Source of the DNA: Acidobacteriota bacterium
GTDB lineage: Bacteria; Acidobacteriota; Terriglobia; UBA7540
Assembly (NCBI GenBank): GCA_021827255.1
Contig: JAKAWO010000168.1
Coordinates: 1-6,666, forward strand
DNA: 6,666 nt
Reading direction: 5' to 3'
The notes under the pieces are model-generated. The model searched no databases, was not told the DNA's origin, and worked only from the letters and a program-made list of their open reading frames with translations. The position numbers were made by a program, and so were the translations under genes. Positions 1 to 6,085 of this stretch are shown one piece after another. How positions within the stretch are numbered: position 1 is the stretch's first letter; every line of letters begins with the position of its first letter.

Positions 1-296
1 CCATCCTCTCGGATGCTCGGCGCGAAGTGGTCAAAGCATGGGGCATTCTCAATTCGCGTGAACGAGGCGGCATCGCCAAGCCCGCCGTGTTCGTGGTGGA
101 GAGTGACCTTCGCCTTCGCTTTTACTCGACCGATGAGCATGTGGCGCGCGTTCCGGCGGCGGACGTTGCCAGCCTTCTGCTCGGCGCGCCGGCGGGCCGT
201 CAAGGCTCCCTCCGCCGCCGATCGAGCTGGCCGGGGCTTGCCGACTGGTTACGAGCCCTCCGCAACACGCTGCGCTTCGGCCCAGGCGCTCGCTGA
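1..296 (+). CDS. Peroxiredoxin-like (AhpC/TSA, redoxin) protein, C-terminal part only
   Basis: The gene enters from the left edge. It is read in the frame of base 3 and stops at TGA 294-296. The visible protein begins ILSDARREVVKAWGILN and continues with GGIAKPAVFVVESDLRLRFY, then VARVPAADVASLLL. This is the second half of a thioredoxin-fold peroxiredoxin: the 'LSD...v..aWG' stretch, the 'a.PavFVve.d..lrf.y' strand pair and the last helix. The peroxidatic cysteine lies upstream of the window, so activity cannot be judged. In this family the enzyme reduces hydroperoxides with thiol donors in the cytoplasm. After the usual last helix there is an arginine-rich extension of roughly 35 residues that I do not recognise. 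An ATG at 27 and an overlapping frame at 13-408 are not the real start or gene. The family call is fairly safe, the exact subfamily unknown. Confidence 0.72.
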   Translation, partial: ILSDARREVVKAWGILNSRERGGIAKPAVFVVESDLRLRFYSTDEHVARVPAADVASLLLGAPAGRQGSLRRRSSWPGLADWLRALRNTLRFGPGAR

Positions 297-369
297 AGCA
301 TCGCCAGCGGCGCGAAGGTCGGCTTGGCGCCAGGCCACACCCCCGCCTTACCTTTCCGCTGCGGCCGGT

Positions 370-398
370 TTGACTGTCGTCAGCCGTGACCGTAGAAT
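370..398 (+). promoter_or_regulatory. Sigma70-type promoter for the PBP gene
   Basis: TTGACT (370-375) and TAGAAT (393-398) are separated by exactly 17 bases, which matches the housekeeping consensus at 5 of 6 and 4-5 of 6 positions. A start about 7 bases after the -10 (near 405) would leave a leader of only about 17 bases, just enough to hold the AGAGG (407-411) Shine-Dalgarno. The promoter lies in the 125-base gap after the peroxiredoxin gene, so the PBP gene appears to be transcribed independently. Confidence 0.6.
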
Positions 399-421
399 GA
401 AAAGCTAGAGGCAATGCCTTC

Positions 422-2803
422 GTGCCCGCAAGACCTCCGGTCAATCCGATTCCTCCCCGCCGTGGCTCGACGGCCACGCCTTCGAGCACCCGCAAACTTC
501 TAGGCCAACTCGTCTTTATCATTCTTCTCCTGCTGTCCGCCGGCCTGGGAGTCCTGAGCGGCCTGGTGTTTGTGTACTCAACCGACCTGCCGCAAATCCA
601 CTCGCTTGAAAATTACCACCCCGACGTGATGACCGACGTCTATGCCGACGATGGCCAGCCCATCGCGCGTTTTGCGCTGGAGCGGCGCGTCATGGTGAAC
701 TACAACCAGATCCCCGCCGTGCTGCGCAACGCGGTGATCTCCGTCGAAGACCGGCATTTCGAAAGCCACTGGGGAGTTGACCTCCTCGCCATCGTCCGCG
801 CCGGGATCATTGACATCATGCAGTGGCGCAAAACCGAAGGCGCCAGCACGCTGACCCAGCAACTAGCTCGGATGCTTTTCCTCTCGACCGAAAAAACGTT
901 CCGGAGGAAGTTCCAAGAAGTCTTGCTGGCCATTCAGATCGAACGGCACTTTACCAAGCCCCAGATCTTTACCATGTACTCAAACCAAGTGGATCTCGGC
1001 TCCGGCAATTACGGGTTTGAGGCTGCGTCAGAATTTTTCTTTGGCAAGCGCATCGGCCAATTGACGCTGCCGGAGGCCGCGATGCTGGCCGGCCTGCCCC
1101 GCTCGCCCACGTATGACTCACCGATCCTGCACCCGCATCGCGCCCTCGAGCGCCGCAATGAGGTGCTGGCAGCCATGCTCAATAACGGCAAAATCACCCG
1201 CCTTCAGTACGCCCAAGCCCGCCGCGCACCCCTCGGGCTGCACGTTGAGCATTGGAACAACAATTTAGCCCCTTACTTTGTGGAGGAGATCCGTCAATTC
1301 TTGGAGGATAAATACGGCGCCCATGCGGTGGAGACCAGCGGCCTGCAAGTTTATACCACCCTCAACGTTCGTCTCCAGAAACTGGCGACGCACGCCCTGC
1401 GGCAAGGGCTGCGCGACTACGACAAGCGTCATGGCTGGCGCGGCGCACGGGAGAACATCCTCAAAAATCCTCCCAGCCTGCCCGGCGGACAAATCGCCAC
1501 CCTCAAAACGTATGTGAACCGGGATTGGCGGCAGCCGCTCAAGGCAGGCCAGCTAGCGCATGGTTTGGTGGTGAACGTCACGCCCGGCTACGCGGAGGCG
1601 CGGTTCGGCAAACTGAAGGCGCGACTCCTGCCTCCCGACTTCGCCTGGACCGGGACGACGAATCCGCATCAGATCTTCCATCGCGGCGATGTGGACCTTT
1701 TCCGAATCCGCAAGATCGCGGGCTCGACGGTCGCAGCTACGCTCGACCAGACTCCGGCGGTGCAAGGCGCTCTGGTGGCGATTGACAACGCCACGGGCGA
1801 GATCAAAGCCATGGTGGGCGGCTACGACTTCGCCACCAGCAAGTTCAACCGGGCCATCCAGGCCGAACGGCAAGTCGGCTCGTCCTTCAAAGTCTATGTT
1901 TACGCTCAGGCGCTCCTGGACGGCATGTCGCCCTTCGACACGATTCTCGATGCGCCGGTCAGCTTCCAGACGGTTTCCGGCCTTTGGTCTCCCCACGATT
2001 ACGATTACAAGTACGAAGGCAAAATCACTCTTCTCCGCGCCTTGGCCGAATCGCGGAACGTTCCGGCGGTCAAACTGCTGCGCCGCGTCGGAATCCACAA
2101 TGTGATTCGCCTCTGCCGGGAGTTCGGCATCACCTCACACCTGGTTCCCGACCTTCCGCTGGCATTGGGCGCCTCCGACCTCACCCCGCTCGAACACACC
2201 TCCGCCTTTACCACTTTTCCCGACGACGGAGTCCACATTGCACCCCGGATGATTCTCCGGGTGACCGATTACCACGGACGGCTGCTGGATAATTTTGCGC
2301 CTCAAGTCACCGACGTTCTGCCCGCCGGCGTGGCGCGGCTCGAGACTTCCATGCTGCGGCAGGTCTTTATGACCGGCACGGCCGACCGGGCCCGGGCTCT
2401 GGCGGAAAAGTATCCGCTGGCGGGAAAAACCGGCACGACGAACAATTGGACCGACGCCTGGTTCCTCGGTTTTTCGCCTTCGCTGACCTGCGGCGTTTGG
2501 GTCGGCTATGACGATTATCGCTCGCTGGGGCGGGGTGAGGAGGGCTCGCATGTGGCTCTCCCGATCTGGATGAACTTCATGAGCGCGGCGTTGGCCGGCC
2601 AGCCGGTGGAGCACTTTCCCGATTCGCCCCTGCTCACCAATCCCGAGCAAGTGCAGGAGATCTTCGCCAGCGCCGGACCGTCTTCGATGCCCGCCGCAGG
2701 CGCAGCGACTCTGCTCGATACCGGGGCGGTGCCGCAGCCGGTTGCCGGTTCTCCGGTCCCGACAACGGCAAACCCTTCCGCACTGGGCCAGCCTGCCCCA
2801 TAG
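422..2803 (+). CDS. Bifunctional penicillin-binding protein 1A (GT51 glycosyltransferase / transpeptidase)
   Basis: Class A PBP of 793 residues, a usual length for the family. It polymerises lipid II into glycan strands and cross-links the stem peptides on the outer face of the inner membrane. A short proline-rich cytoplasmic start is followed by one membrane anchor (about 26-52). The GT51 motifs follow in order: EDRHFESHWGVD (109-120, catalytic E109), GASTLTQQ (140-147), RKFQE (162-166, second glutamate E166), KPQIFTMYSN (179-188) and RRNEVL (244-249). An OB-like segment spans about 370-435. The transpeptidase has SSFK (487-490, nucleophile S487), SRN (544-546) and KTGT (669-672). The tail after about 740 is Ala/Pro/Ser-rich and probably disordered. 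The start is GTG at 422, with AGAGG 10 bases upstream; the ATG at 414 is out of frame. Small departures are SSFKV in place of the common SSFKP, and IFT in motif IV where IL-E is usual. All catalytic residues are present, so it should be active. Confidence 0.95.
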   Translation: MPARPPVNPIPPRRGSTATPSSTRKLLGQLVFIILLLLSAGLGVLSGLVFVYSTDLPQIHSLENYHPDVMTDVYADDGQPIARFALERRVMVNYNQIPAVLRNAVISVEDRHFESHWGVDLLAIVRAGIIDIMQWRKTEGASTLTQQLARMLFLSTEKTFRRKFQEVLLAIQIERHFTKPQIFTMYSNQVDLGSGNYGFEAASEFFFGKRIGQLTLPEAAMLAGLPRSPTYDSPILHPHRALERRNEVLAAMLNNGKITRLQYAQARRAPLGLHVEHWNNNLAPYFVEEIRQFLEDKYGAHAVETSGLQVYTTLNVRLQKLATHALRQGLRDYDKRHGWRGARENILKNPPSLPGGQIATLKTYVNRDWRQPLKAGQLAHGLVVNVTPGYAEARFGKLKARLLPPDFAWTGTTNPHQIFHRGDVDLFRIRKIAGSTVAATLDQTPAVQGALVAIDNATGEIKAMVGGYDFATSKFNRAIQAERQVGSSFKVYVYAQALLDGMSPFDTILDAPVSFQTVSGLWSPHDYDYKYEGKITLLRALAESRNVPAVKLLRRVGIHNVIRLCREFGITSHLVPDLPLALGASDLTPLEHTSAFTTFPDDGVHIAPRMILRVTDYHGRLLDNFAPQVTDVLPAGVARLETSMLRQVFMTGTADRARALAEKYPLAGKTGTTNNWTDAWFLGFSPSLTCGVWVGYDDYRSLGRGEEGSHVALPIWMNFMSAALAGQPVEHFPDSPLLTNPEQVQEIFASAGPSSMPAAGAATLLDTGAVPQPVAGSPVPTTANPSALGQPAP

Positions 2804-2888
2804 CCGGCTGCGTCCACCAGTCCTGGGGCGGATCGGCCGGGGCACGGCGCCCGCTGAGATGGACGAAGGTCGCGCCAGCCGCGCGGCT

Positions 2889-3875
2889 TCATTTCCTCTT
2901 GAAGTGATCGTAGCCAGCGGGCTCTAGGGGAATTTCACCACCATCAAGCCCGACGAGCGTTAGCTTGTTCGTGGTGGTCATTAGTCCAATCGGCTGAAGG
3001 GCAACGCCTCGGAAAGCGCGAGGCAGGCGTTTGGCCTTTGCAGGCGGAACAGTGAACAGGAGTTGGTAATCCTCACCGCCGCTCAAGGCTAGCCGTCGCG
3101 CCACTTCAGCCGGAACCATTTCCGGCCCAGGAATCTGCTCTTCCACAATCCGCGCCCCCACGGCGCTTGCTCTCGCCAAGCGAGAAAGGTCCAAGGCCAG
3201 GCCGTCACTCAAATCCATCGCCGCCGATGCCAGCCGGTTCCTGGAAAGGAACTGGCCAAGCGCGCACTGCGGTTCCGGGTAGAGGTGGGATCGGATCGCC
3301 TCGGCCCGGTTCTTCCGGTTCAGCCTCTGGCTGCCCGCGAGAGGCCGCGATTTGAGCAATTGGAAGCCGAGTTCCGCTAGCCCCAGGCGTCCGCTGACGA
3401 AAATCAGATCCCCGGGACGCGCTCCAGAACGCAGCAGGGCGCCACCTCGGCAAACCTCGCCCAGCACAGTCACATCCGCCGCCGCGCCGGCGGCGACCGA
3501 GGTGTCGCCGCCTATCACCGCCACGCCATAGCGGTCGGCCAGGGACGCAAGGCCGGCGTAGAATTCCTCCACCCAGCCGCGTGAGAGGCGGTTCGATAGG
3601 GCCAGGGACACCAGCGCGAACCGGGGTTTTCCGCCCATCGCTGCAATGTCGCTTAGCGAGCGGGCCAGAGCGCGATGCCCGACCGATCTTGCCGGATGAA
3701 TGCGGCGGGAGAAATGAACGCTTTCGATCGAGAAATCCGCCGTCAGAATCAAGTCATGGCTGGCGGATGCCCGCACGACCGCTGCATCATCCCCAATCCC
3801 GACCGGGACGTTGCGACTCGGCCTCGCCAACCGCTGCTGCAGCCAGCCCACAAATTCTCCCTCGCTGCGAAACAT
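2889..3875 (-). CDS. thiL: Thiamine-monophosphate kinase ThiL
   Basis: Phosphorylates thiamine monophosphate to thiamine diphosphate with ATP, the last step of cofactor synthesis, in the cytoplasm. With the start at 3875 the protein is 328 residues, normal for ThiL. It opens with the family's usual FRSEGEFVGWL. Visible signatures are GIGDDAAVV (26-34, metal/nucleotide aspartates), TADFSIESVHF (45-55), ALARSLSDIAAMGGKP (69-84), IGGDTS (121-126), LRSGARPGDLIFVSGRLG (148-165), MDLSDGLALDL (220-230) and SGGEDYQLLF (265-274). These are the AIR-synthase-like N and C domains in the correct order. The open frame extends 29 codons further up (to 3962), but that stretch resembles no ThiL. The ATG at 3873-3875 has GGGGGAG (3883-3889) seven bases upstream, which decides the start. 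The gene converges on the PBP gene, with 85 bases between the stops, and no other thi gene is nearby. Confidence 0.95.
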   Translation of the reverse strand: MFRSEGEFVGWLQQRLARPSRNVPVGIGDDAAVVRASASHDLILTADFSIESVHFSRRIHPARSVGHRALARSLSDIAAMGGKPRFALVSLALSNRLSRGWVEEFYAGLASLADRYGVAVIGGDTSVAAGAAADVTVLGEVCRGGALLRSGARPGDLIFVSGRLGLAELGFQLLKSRPLAGSQRLNRKNRAEAIRSHLYPEPQCALGQFLSRNRLASAAMDLSDGLALDLSRLARASAVGARIVEEQIPGPEMVPAEVARRLALSGGEDYQLLFTVPPAKAKRLPRAFRGVALQPIGLMTTTNKLTLVGLDGGEIPLEPAGYDHFKRK

Positions 3876-4093
3876 AGATTTGCTCCCCCGCGCGGAACTT
3901 GACCCCCCTCTAACTCTAACATGCCCTCCCAGCGTGATTAACCCCATCGCACGCCTCGACATAGGTTAAATGTAAATCTGCATCGGGCCCGTCCGCGGCG
4001 GACCTCAACAAGCCGGCTGCTATTGTTAGTCCCGTTAGACTTTAATTCGTTCCACAGATGGATTCGCGGCTCAGTGCCCATCGTTTTATTTCC
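3876..4093. other. Divergent intergenic region between thiL and the M23 gene (left part)
   Basis: No gene is supported here. The minus-strand frames at 3876-3962 and 3938-4123 show no family features. A weak minus-strand promoter for thiL is possible, with TTAATC (3941-3936) and TAGAGT (3918-3913) 17 bases apart, but the match is poor. A perfect 6+1+6 palindrome, GTCCGCGGCGGAC, lies at 3991-4003. Together with the leader to 4229, this leaves 354 bases between the two coding regions. Confidence 0.5.
3883..3889 (-). promoter_or_regulatory. Shine-Dalgarno that fixes the thiL start
   Basis: Read on the minus strand this is GGGGGAG, seven bases before the ATG at 3875-3873. The longer open frame from 3962 has no comparable site, so the site argues for the 328-residue product. 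Confidence 0.65.
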
Positions 4094-4123
4094 TTGACAC
4101 GATTTCTGAGCCTGGGCTAGCAT
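4094..4123 (+). promoter_or_regulatory. Sigma70-type promoter for the M23 peptidase gene
   Basis: A perfect TTGACA (4094-4099) is followed after 18 bases by TAGCAT (4118-4123, 4 of 6). Transcription would begin near 4130, giving an untranslated leader of about 100 bases before the ATG at 4230, much longer than the PBP leader. Confidence 0.6.
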
Positions 4124-4143
4124 AAGCCTTCATTCCGAGCAAG

Positions 4144-4196
4144 CGGTGGCCTGGCAAGTTCAACGTAACCCCAACGCCAGTCGAGACAGGCCACCG
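4144..4196 (+). promoter_or_regulatory. Stem-loop in the 5' leader of the M23 gene, possible RNA regulatory element
   Basis: CGGTGGCCTG (4144-4153) and CAGGCCACCG (4187-4196) are perfect 10-bp inverted copies with a 33-base loop. A competing inner pair, CTGGC (4151-4155) with GCCAG (4176-4180), overlaps the first arm. The loop carries TAACC (4166-4170), which is complementary to GGTTA (4220-4224) immediately before the start codon. The repeat is seen directly; folding in RNA and a regulatory role are inferred. It does not match a riboswitch class I can name with confidence. Confidence 0.45.
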
Positions 4197-4229
4197 AAAC
4201 GCACCAAAAACCCGAAGGCGGTTAGGTGA

Positions 4230-5114
4230 ATGGAGAAGAACTCATACACAATATTGATTTTCCCGGGAGCTCACGGAAGGCTACGAAAGGTCCAAATTCC
4301 ATACTACGTCGCATACCTTGTCGCCGGAGTCAGCCTTGTTGGAATGTTGGGCGCGGCAGGAGTAGCGGCCAGCTACGCACGGATGCTATGGAAGGTGGCG
4401 AATTACAACGATCTTCGGACTCGAAGCGCCGCGCTCGAAACCCAGTACCGCCAGCTTGAAAATAAGGCAACCGTAGCGAACGCCAAGCTCGATTCGCTGC
4501 AATCCCTAGCGGAGGAAGTGGCCCTAAGTTACGGATTTGGGAGCACGCGGCGGTTGCGGTTCCCCCTGGCCGTCCTGAACCTCGCCGCTCAGAGTAACTC
4601 GACTTTGGACGCCAGTTATCGAGCCTCCTTGTATGCGTTTAACGTCATGAAAGCCGCGGCCGCCAATCCGGAAATTGACGCGAAGGGCCTTCATTTTGTT
4701 CCCGCGATGGCTCCTTACCTCCACTCCTTGCCCTCTATTTGGCCGGTGCGCGGAGAGATCACCGACGGATTTGGCGAGAGCACGGACCCATTTAGTGGCG
4801 GCGAAGCCTTTCATCCGGGAGTGGATATTGCGGCGCCGGCTGGCACAGCCGTGGAAGCAGCGGGCGACGGCCTTGTCATCCAGGCTGGCTGGGAGTCCGG
4901 TTACGGCAACTGCATCCTGATTGACCATGGGGGCGGCATTACCACGCGCTATGCCCATCTCAGCAAAATACTGGTCGTGGTTGGAGAACAGGTTAAACGC
5001 GGCGAGGTGATTGGAGATGTTGGGATGACGGGCCGAGCCACGGGACCCCATCTCCATTACGAGGTCCGCATTCACGACACTCCGGTCAACCCGGCGCAGT
5101 TCCTGCCCGGGTAG
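4230..5114 (+). CDS. Membrane-anchored M23 family metallopeptidase (LytM/peptidoglycan endopeptidase-like)
   Basis: Zinc endopeptidase expected to cut peptidoglycan cross-links or stem peptides outside the inner membrane, or to act in envelope remodelling. The 294-residue protein has a short cytoplasmic start (YTILIFPGAHGRLRK), a single membrane segment (about 24-48), an alpha-helical coiled-coil-like stretch (about 56-98), a linker, and the M23 domain from about 171 to 291. The zinc ligands and catalytic residues are visible: HPGVD (H195, D199), YAH (H243) and HLHYE (H274, H276). This is the full LytM-type set, so it is probably an active enzyme and not an EnvC/NlpD-type degenerate activator. 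ATG 4230 is chosen; AAGG (4215-4218) lies 11 bases upstream, and TAGGTG sits closer. It is divergent from thiL and has its own promoter and a long structured leader. The next gene is a tRNA about 200 bases on. The exact bond cut cannot be told from sequence. Confidence 0.9.
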   Translation: MEKNSYTILIFPGAHGRLRKVQIPYYVAYLVAGVSLVGMLGAAGVAASYARMLWKVANYNDLRTRSAALETQYRQLENKATVANAKLDSLQSLAEEVALSYGFGSTRRLRFPLAVLNLAAQSNSTLDASYRASLYAFNVMKAAAANPEIDAKGLHFVPAMAPYLHSLPSIWPVRGEITDGFGESTDPFSGGEAFHPGVDIAAPAGTAVEAAGDGLVIQAGWESGYGNCILIDHGGGITTRYAHLSKILVVVGEQVKRGEVIGDVGMTGRATGPHLHYEVRIHDTPVNPAQFLPG

Positions 5115-5250
5115 GAGCGATGATCGGAATGTTCTGAAACAGCCGTGCAACCCTCCGCCCCCGGCATCCCCTCGACTTCTCTTCAAACACACTGCCCGGC
5201 CCAAAGCGCATAACGCTCCCGACGCGTTCTCGGAAACCGTGATGGGGAAT

Positions 5251-5300
5251 GCGAAAAAATTTTCCGTTCCCTTGCAAACGAACTCCATCCTTACTATAAT
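5251..5300 (+). promoter_or_regulatory. Strong stable-RNA promoter of the tRNA operon, with UP-like element
   Basis: TTGCAA (5272-5277) and a perfect TATAAT (5295-5300) are 17 bases apart. Directly upstream of the -35, an A6T4 tract (5254-5263) lies at about -53 to -44 from a start near 5307, where alpha-subunit UP elements sit. The predicted leader before the first tRNA is only about 9 bases. This is the best promoter in the window and fits high-level tRNA transcription. Confidence 0.75.
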
Positions 5301-5315
5301 TGTAGGTTTGTGGCG

Positions 5316-5391
5316 GCTGGCGTAGCTCAGCTGGTAGAGCATCTGATTTGTAATCAGAGGGTCGGGGGTTCGATTCCCTTCGCCAGCTCCA
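5316..5391 (+). tRNA. tRNA-Thr (anticodon UGU)
   Basis: The acceptor GCTGGCG (5316-5322) pairs with CGCCAGC (5381-5387), followed by discriminator T and encoded CCA (5389-5391). The anticodon stem TCTGA/TCAGA (5342-5346, 5354-5358) encloses TTTGTAA with anticodon TGT at 5349-5351, which reads ACA and other ACN codons. The T arm is GGGGG/CCCTT around TTCGATT and has two G-U pairs. First gene of a four-tRNA operon. Confidence 0.97.
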
Positions 5392-5573
5392 AGTTGGGCA
5401 AGGCTGGGAGCGCGGTCGGGATTCTGGGGACCGAATATTCTCTGCGGCGCGACGGCTGAGCGGAGAGAGATCGGCGTCTGAGCTGGCAGCGACGAGGCAA
5501 GCCATGGCGCGAGATGGATAGCCTCCGCAGGTCGAGTTCCGGCACCCAGGGCGACCGCGAATAAATCAGCTTC

Positions 5574-5662
5574 GGACAGGTGGCCGAGCGGTCAATGGCA
5601 GCAGGCTGTAAACCTGCCGCTCCTTGCGAGCTACGGGGGTTCGAATCCTCCCCTGTCCACCA
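5574..5662 (+). tRNA. tRNA-Tyr (anticodon GUA)
   Basis: The acceptor GGACAGG (5574-5580) pairs with CCTGTCC (5652-5658), then A and encoded CCA (5660-5662). The anticodon stem GCAGG/CCTGC (5601-5605, 5613-5617) holds loop CTGTAAA with GTA at 5608-5610. The long variable arm (5618-5634) is the class II form expected of bacterial tRNA-Tyr. It is separated by 182 bases from the preceding tRNA, an unusually long spacer for such operons. Confidence 0.97.
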
Positions 5663-5679
5663 CTGGGATTGACGCCTTT

Positions 5680-5804
5680 CGATTTTGAATTGGCGATTTT
5701 GGATTGCCCGATGAATGTCGCCCTTCGCGCCAATTCATAGATGCAGGTTCAAAGTTCACGGAAGGAGTTTTCAATCGAAAATCGCAAACCGGCGATCGAA
5801 AATG
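5680..5804 (+). repeat. Inverted CGATTTT / AAAATCG-type repeats in the Tyr-Gly tRNA spacer
   Basis: CGATTTTGAA (5680-5689) and CGATTTTGGA (5694-5703) lie just after tRNA-Tyr. TCGAAAATCG (5775-5784) and TCGAAAATGA (5796-5805) lie just before tRNA-Gly in the opposite sense. The two ends of the spacer could therefore pair in the precursor RNA. Nothing coding is seen between them. Confidence 0.5.
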
Positions 5805-5808
5805 AGAT

Positions 5809-5883
5809 GCGGGAGTAACTCAGTGGTAGAGTCACAGCCTTCCAAGCTGTTGGTCGCGGGTTCGATCCCCGTCTCCCGCTCCA
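5809..5883 (+). tRNA. tRNA-Gly (anticodon UCC)
   Basis: The acceptor GCGGGAG (5809-5815) pairs with CTCCCGC (5873-5879), then T and encoded CCA (5881-5883). The anticodon stem ACAGC/GCTGT (5834-5838, 5846-5850) encloses CTTCCAA with TCC at 5841-5843, reading GGA/GGG. The T loop is TTCGATC. Third tRNA of the operon. Confidence 0.97.
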
Positions 5884-5892
5884 TTTGGAACC

Positions 5893-5956
5893 TCGAAAAT
5901 CGGAACTGGAAACTCGGCGAGGGGAGCGCGGCCGAACCTCGAATTTCGATTTTCGA
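5893..5956 (+). repeat. Inverted repeat TCGAAAATCG / CGATTTTCGA in the Gly-Thr tRNA spacer
   Basis: TCGAAAATCG (5893-5902) and its exact reverse complement CGATTTTCGA (5947-5956) bracket 44 bases between tRNA-Gly and the second tRNA-Thr. TCGAAAATCG is also present, base for base, at 5775-5784 in the previous spacer, so the same word recurs in both spacers. Confidence 0.6.
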
Positions 5957-5985
5957 ATGACAAGATTCGCGCGCGTCGCGCGCGG

Positions 5986-6061
5986 GCCGATGTAGCTCAG
6001 TTGGTAGAGCACGTCCTTGGTAAGGACGGGGTCAGCGGTTCAATCCCGCTCATCGGCTCCA
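5986..6061 (+). tRNA. tRNA-Thr (anticodon GGU)
   Basis: The acceptor GCCGATG (5986-5992) pairs with CATCGGC (6051-6057), then T and encoded CCA (6059-6061). The anticodon stem CGTCC/GGACG (6012-6016, 6024-6028) encloses TTGGTAA with GGT at 6019-6021, reading ACC/ACU. Last tRNA of the operon; in the conserved bacterial order the next gene would be tuf, but here it is a HEPN-domain gene 24 bases on. Confidence 0.97.
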
Positions 6062-6074
6062 GAGATTTCTTGGT

Positions 6075-6080
6075 AGGGGA
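6075..6080 (+). promoter_or_regulatory. Shine-Dalgarno deciding the TTG start of the HEPN gene
   Basis: AGGGGA ends five bases before TTG 6086. An in-frame TAG at 6074-6076 excludes any start further upstream, so TTG is the first start available. The site lies only 14 bases after the tRNA CCA end, so a processed mRNA would still keep it. Confidence 0.55.
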
Positions 6081-6085
6081 CCGCG

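Noticed and set aside
321..336. Imperfect palindrome GGCTTGGCGCCAGGCC upstream of the PBP promoter
   Set aside because: Short and mismatched, with no loop or T tract; likely a chance GC-rich palindrome, with nothing to mark it as operator or terminator.
13..408. 131-residue plus-strand frame overlapping the peroxiredoxin end
   Set aside because: Out of frame with the recognisable peroxiredoxin sequence, Arg/Ala/Ser-rich and without family features; a shadow.
2804..2888. Possible terminator between the convergent PBP and thiL genes (GGGC-ACGGC-GCCC at 2840-2852)
   Set aside because: Only a 4-bp stem with no T tract on either strand; not enough to call.
3938..4123. 61-residue minus-strand frame in the divergent intergenic region
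   Set aside because: No convincing ribosome site or family resemblance, and it overlaps the M23 promoter.
4176..4195. Resemblance of GCCAGTCGAGACAGGCC to a cobalamin-riboswitch B12 box
   Set aside because: The spacing inside the box is wrong and none of the other conserved core segments of that riboswitch is present upstream.
5205..5271. Hairpins after the M23 gene (AGCG/CGCT at 5205-5217; GGGAA/TTCCC at 5245-5271) as a terminator
   Set aside because: The first is too short. The second has no T run after it, abuts the tRNA -35, and is better explained as the A/T-rich UP-like element.
5086..5545. Minus-strand open frames across tRNA-Thr(UGU), containing RRESNPRPSDYKSDALPAEL
   Set aside because: This is the well-known spurious 'protein' obtained by translating the antisense of a tRNA gene; the real feature is the tRNA.
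5715..6012. Open frames on both strands across tRNA-Gly (plus VVESQPSKLLVAGSIPVSRS, minus GSNPRPTAWKAVTLPLSYSR)
   Set aside because: Again translations of a tRNA and its complement, found falsely annotated in many genomes.
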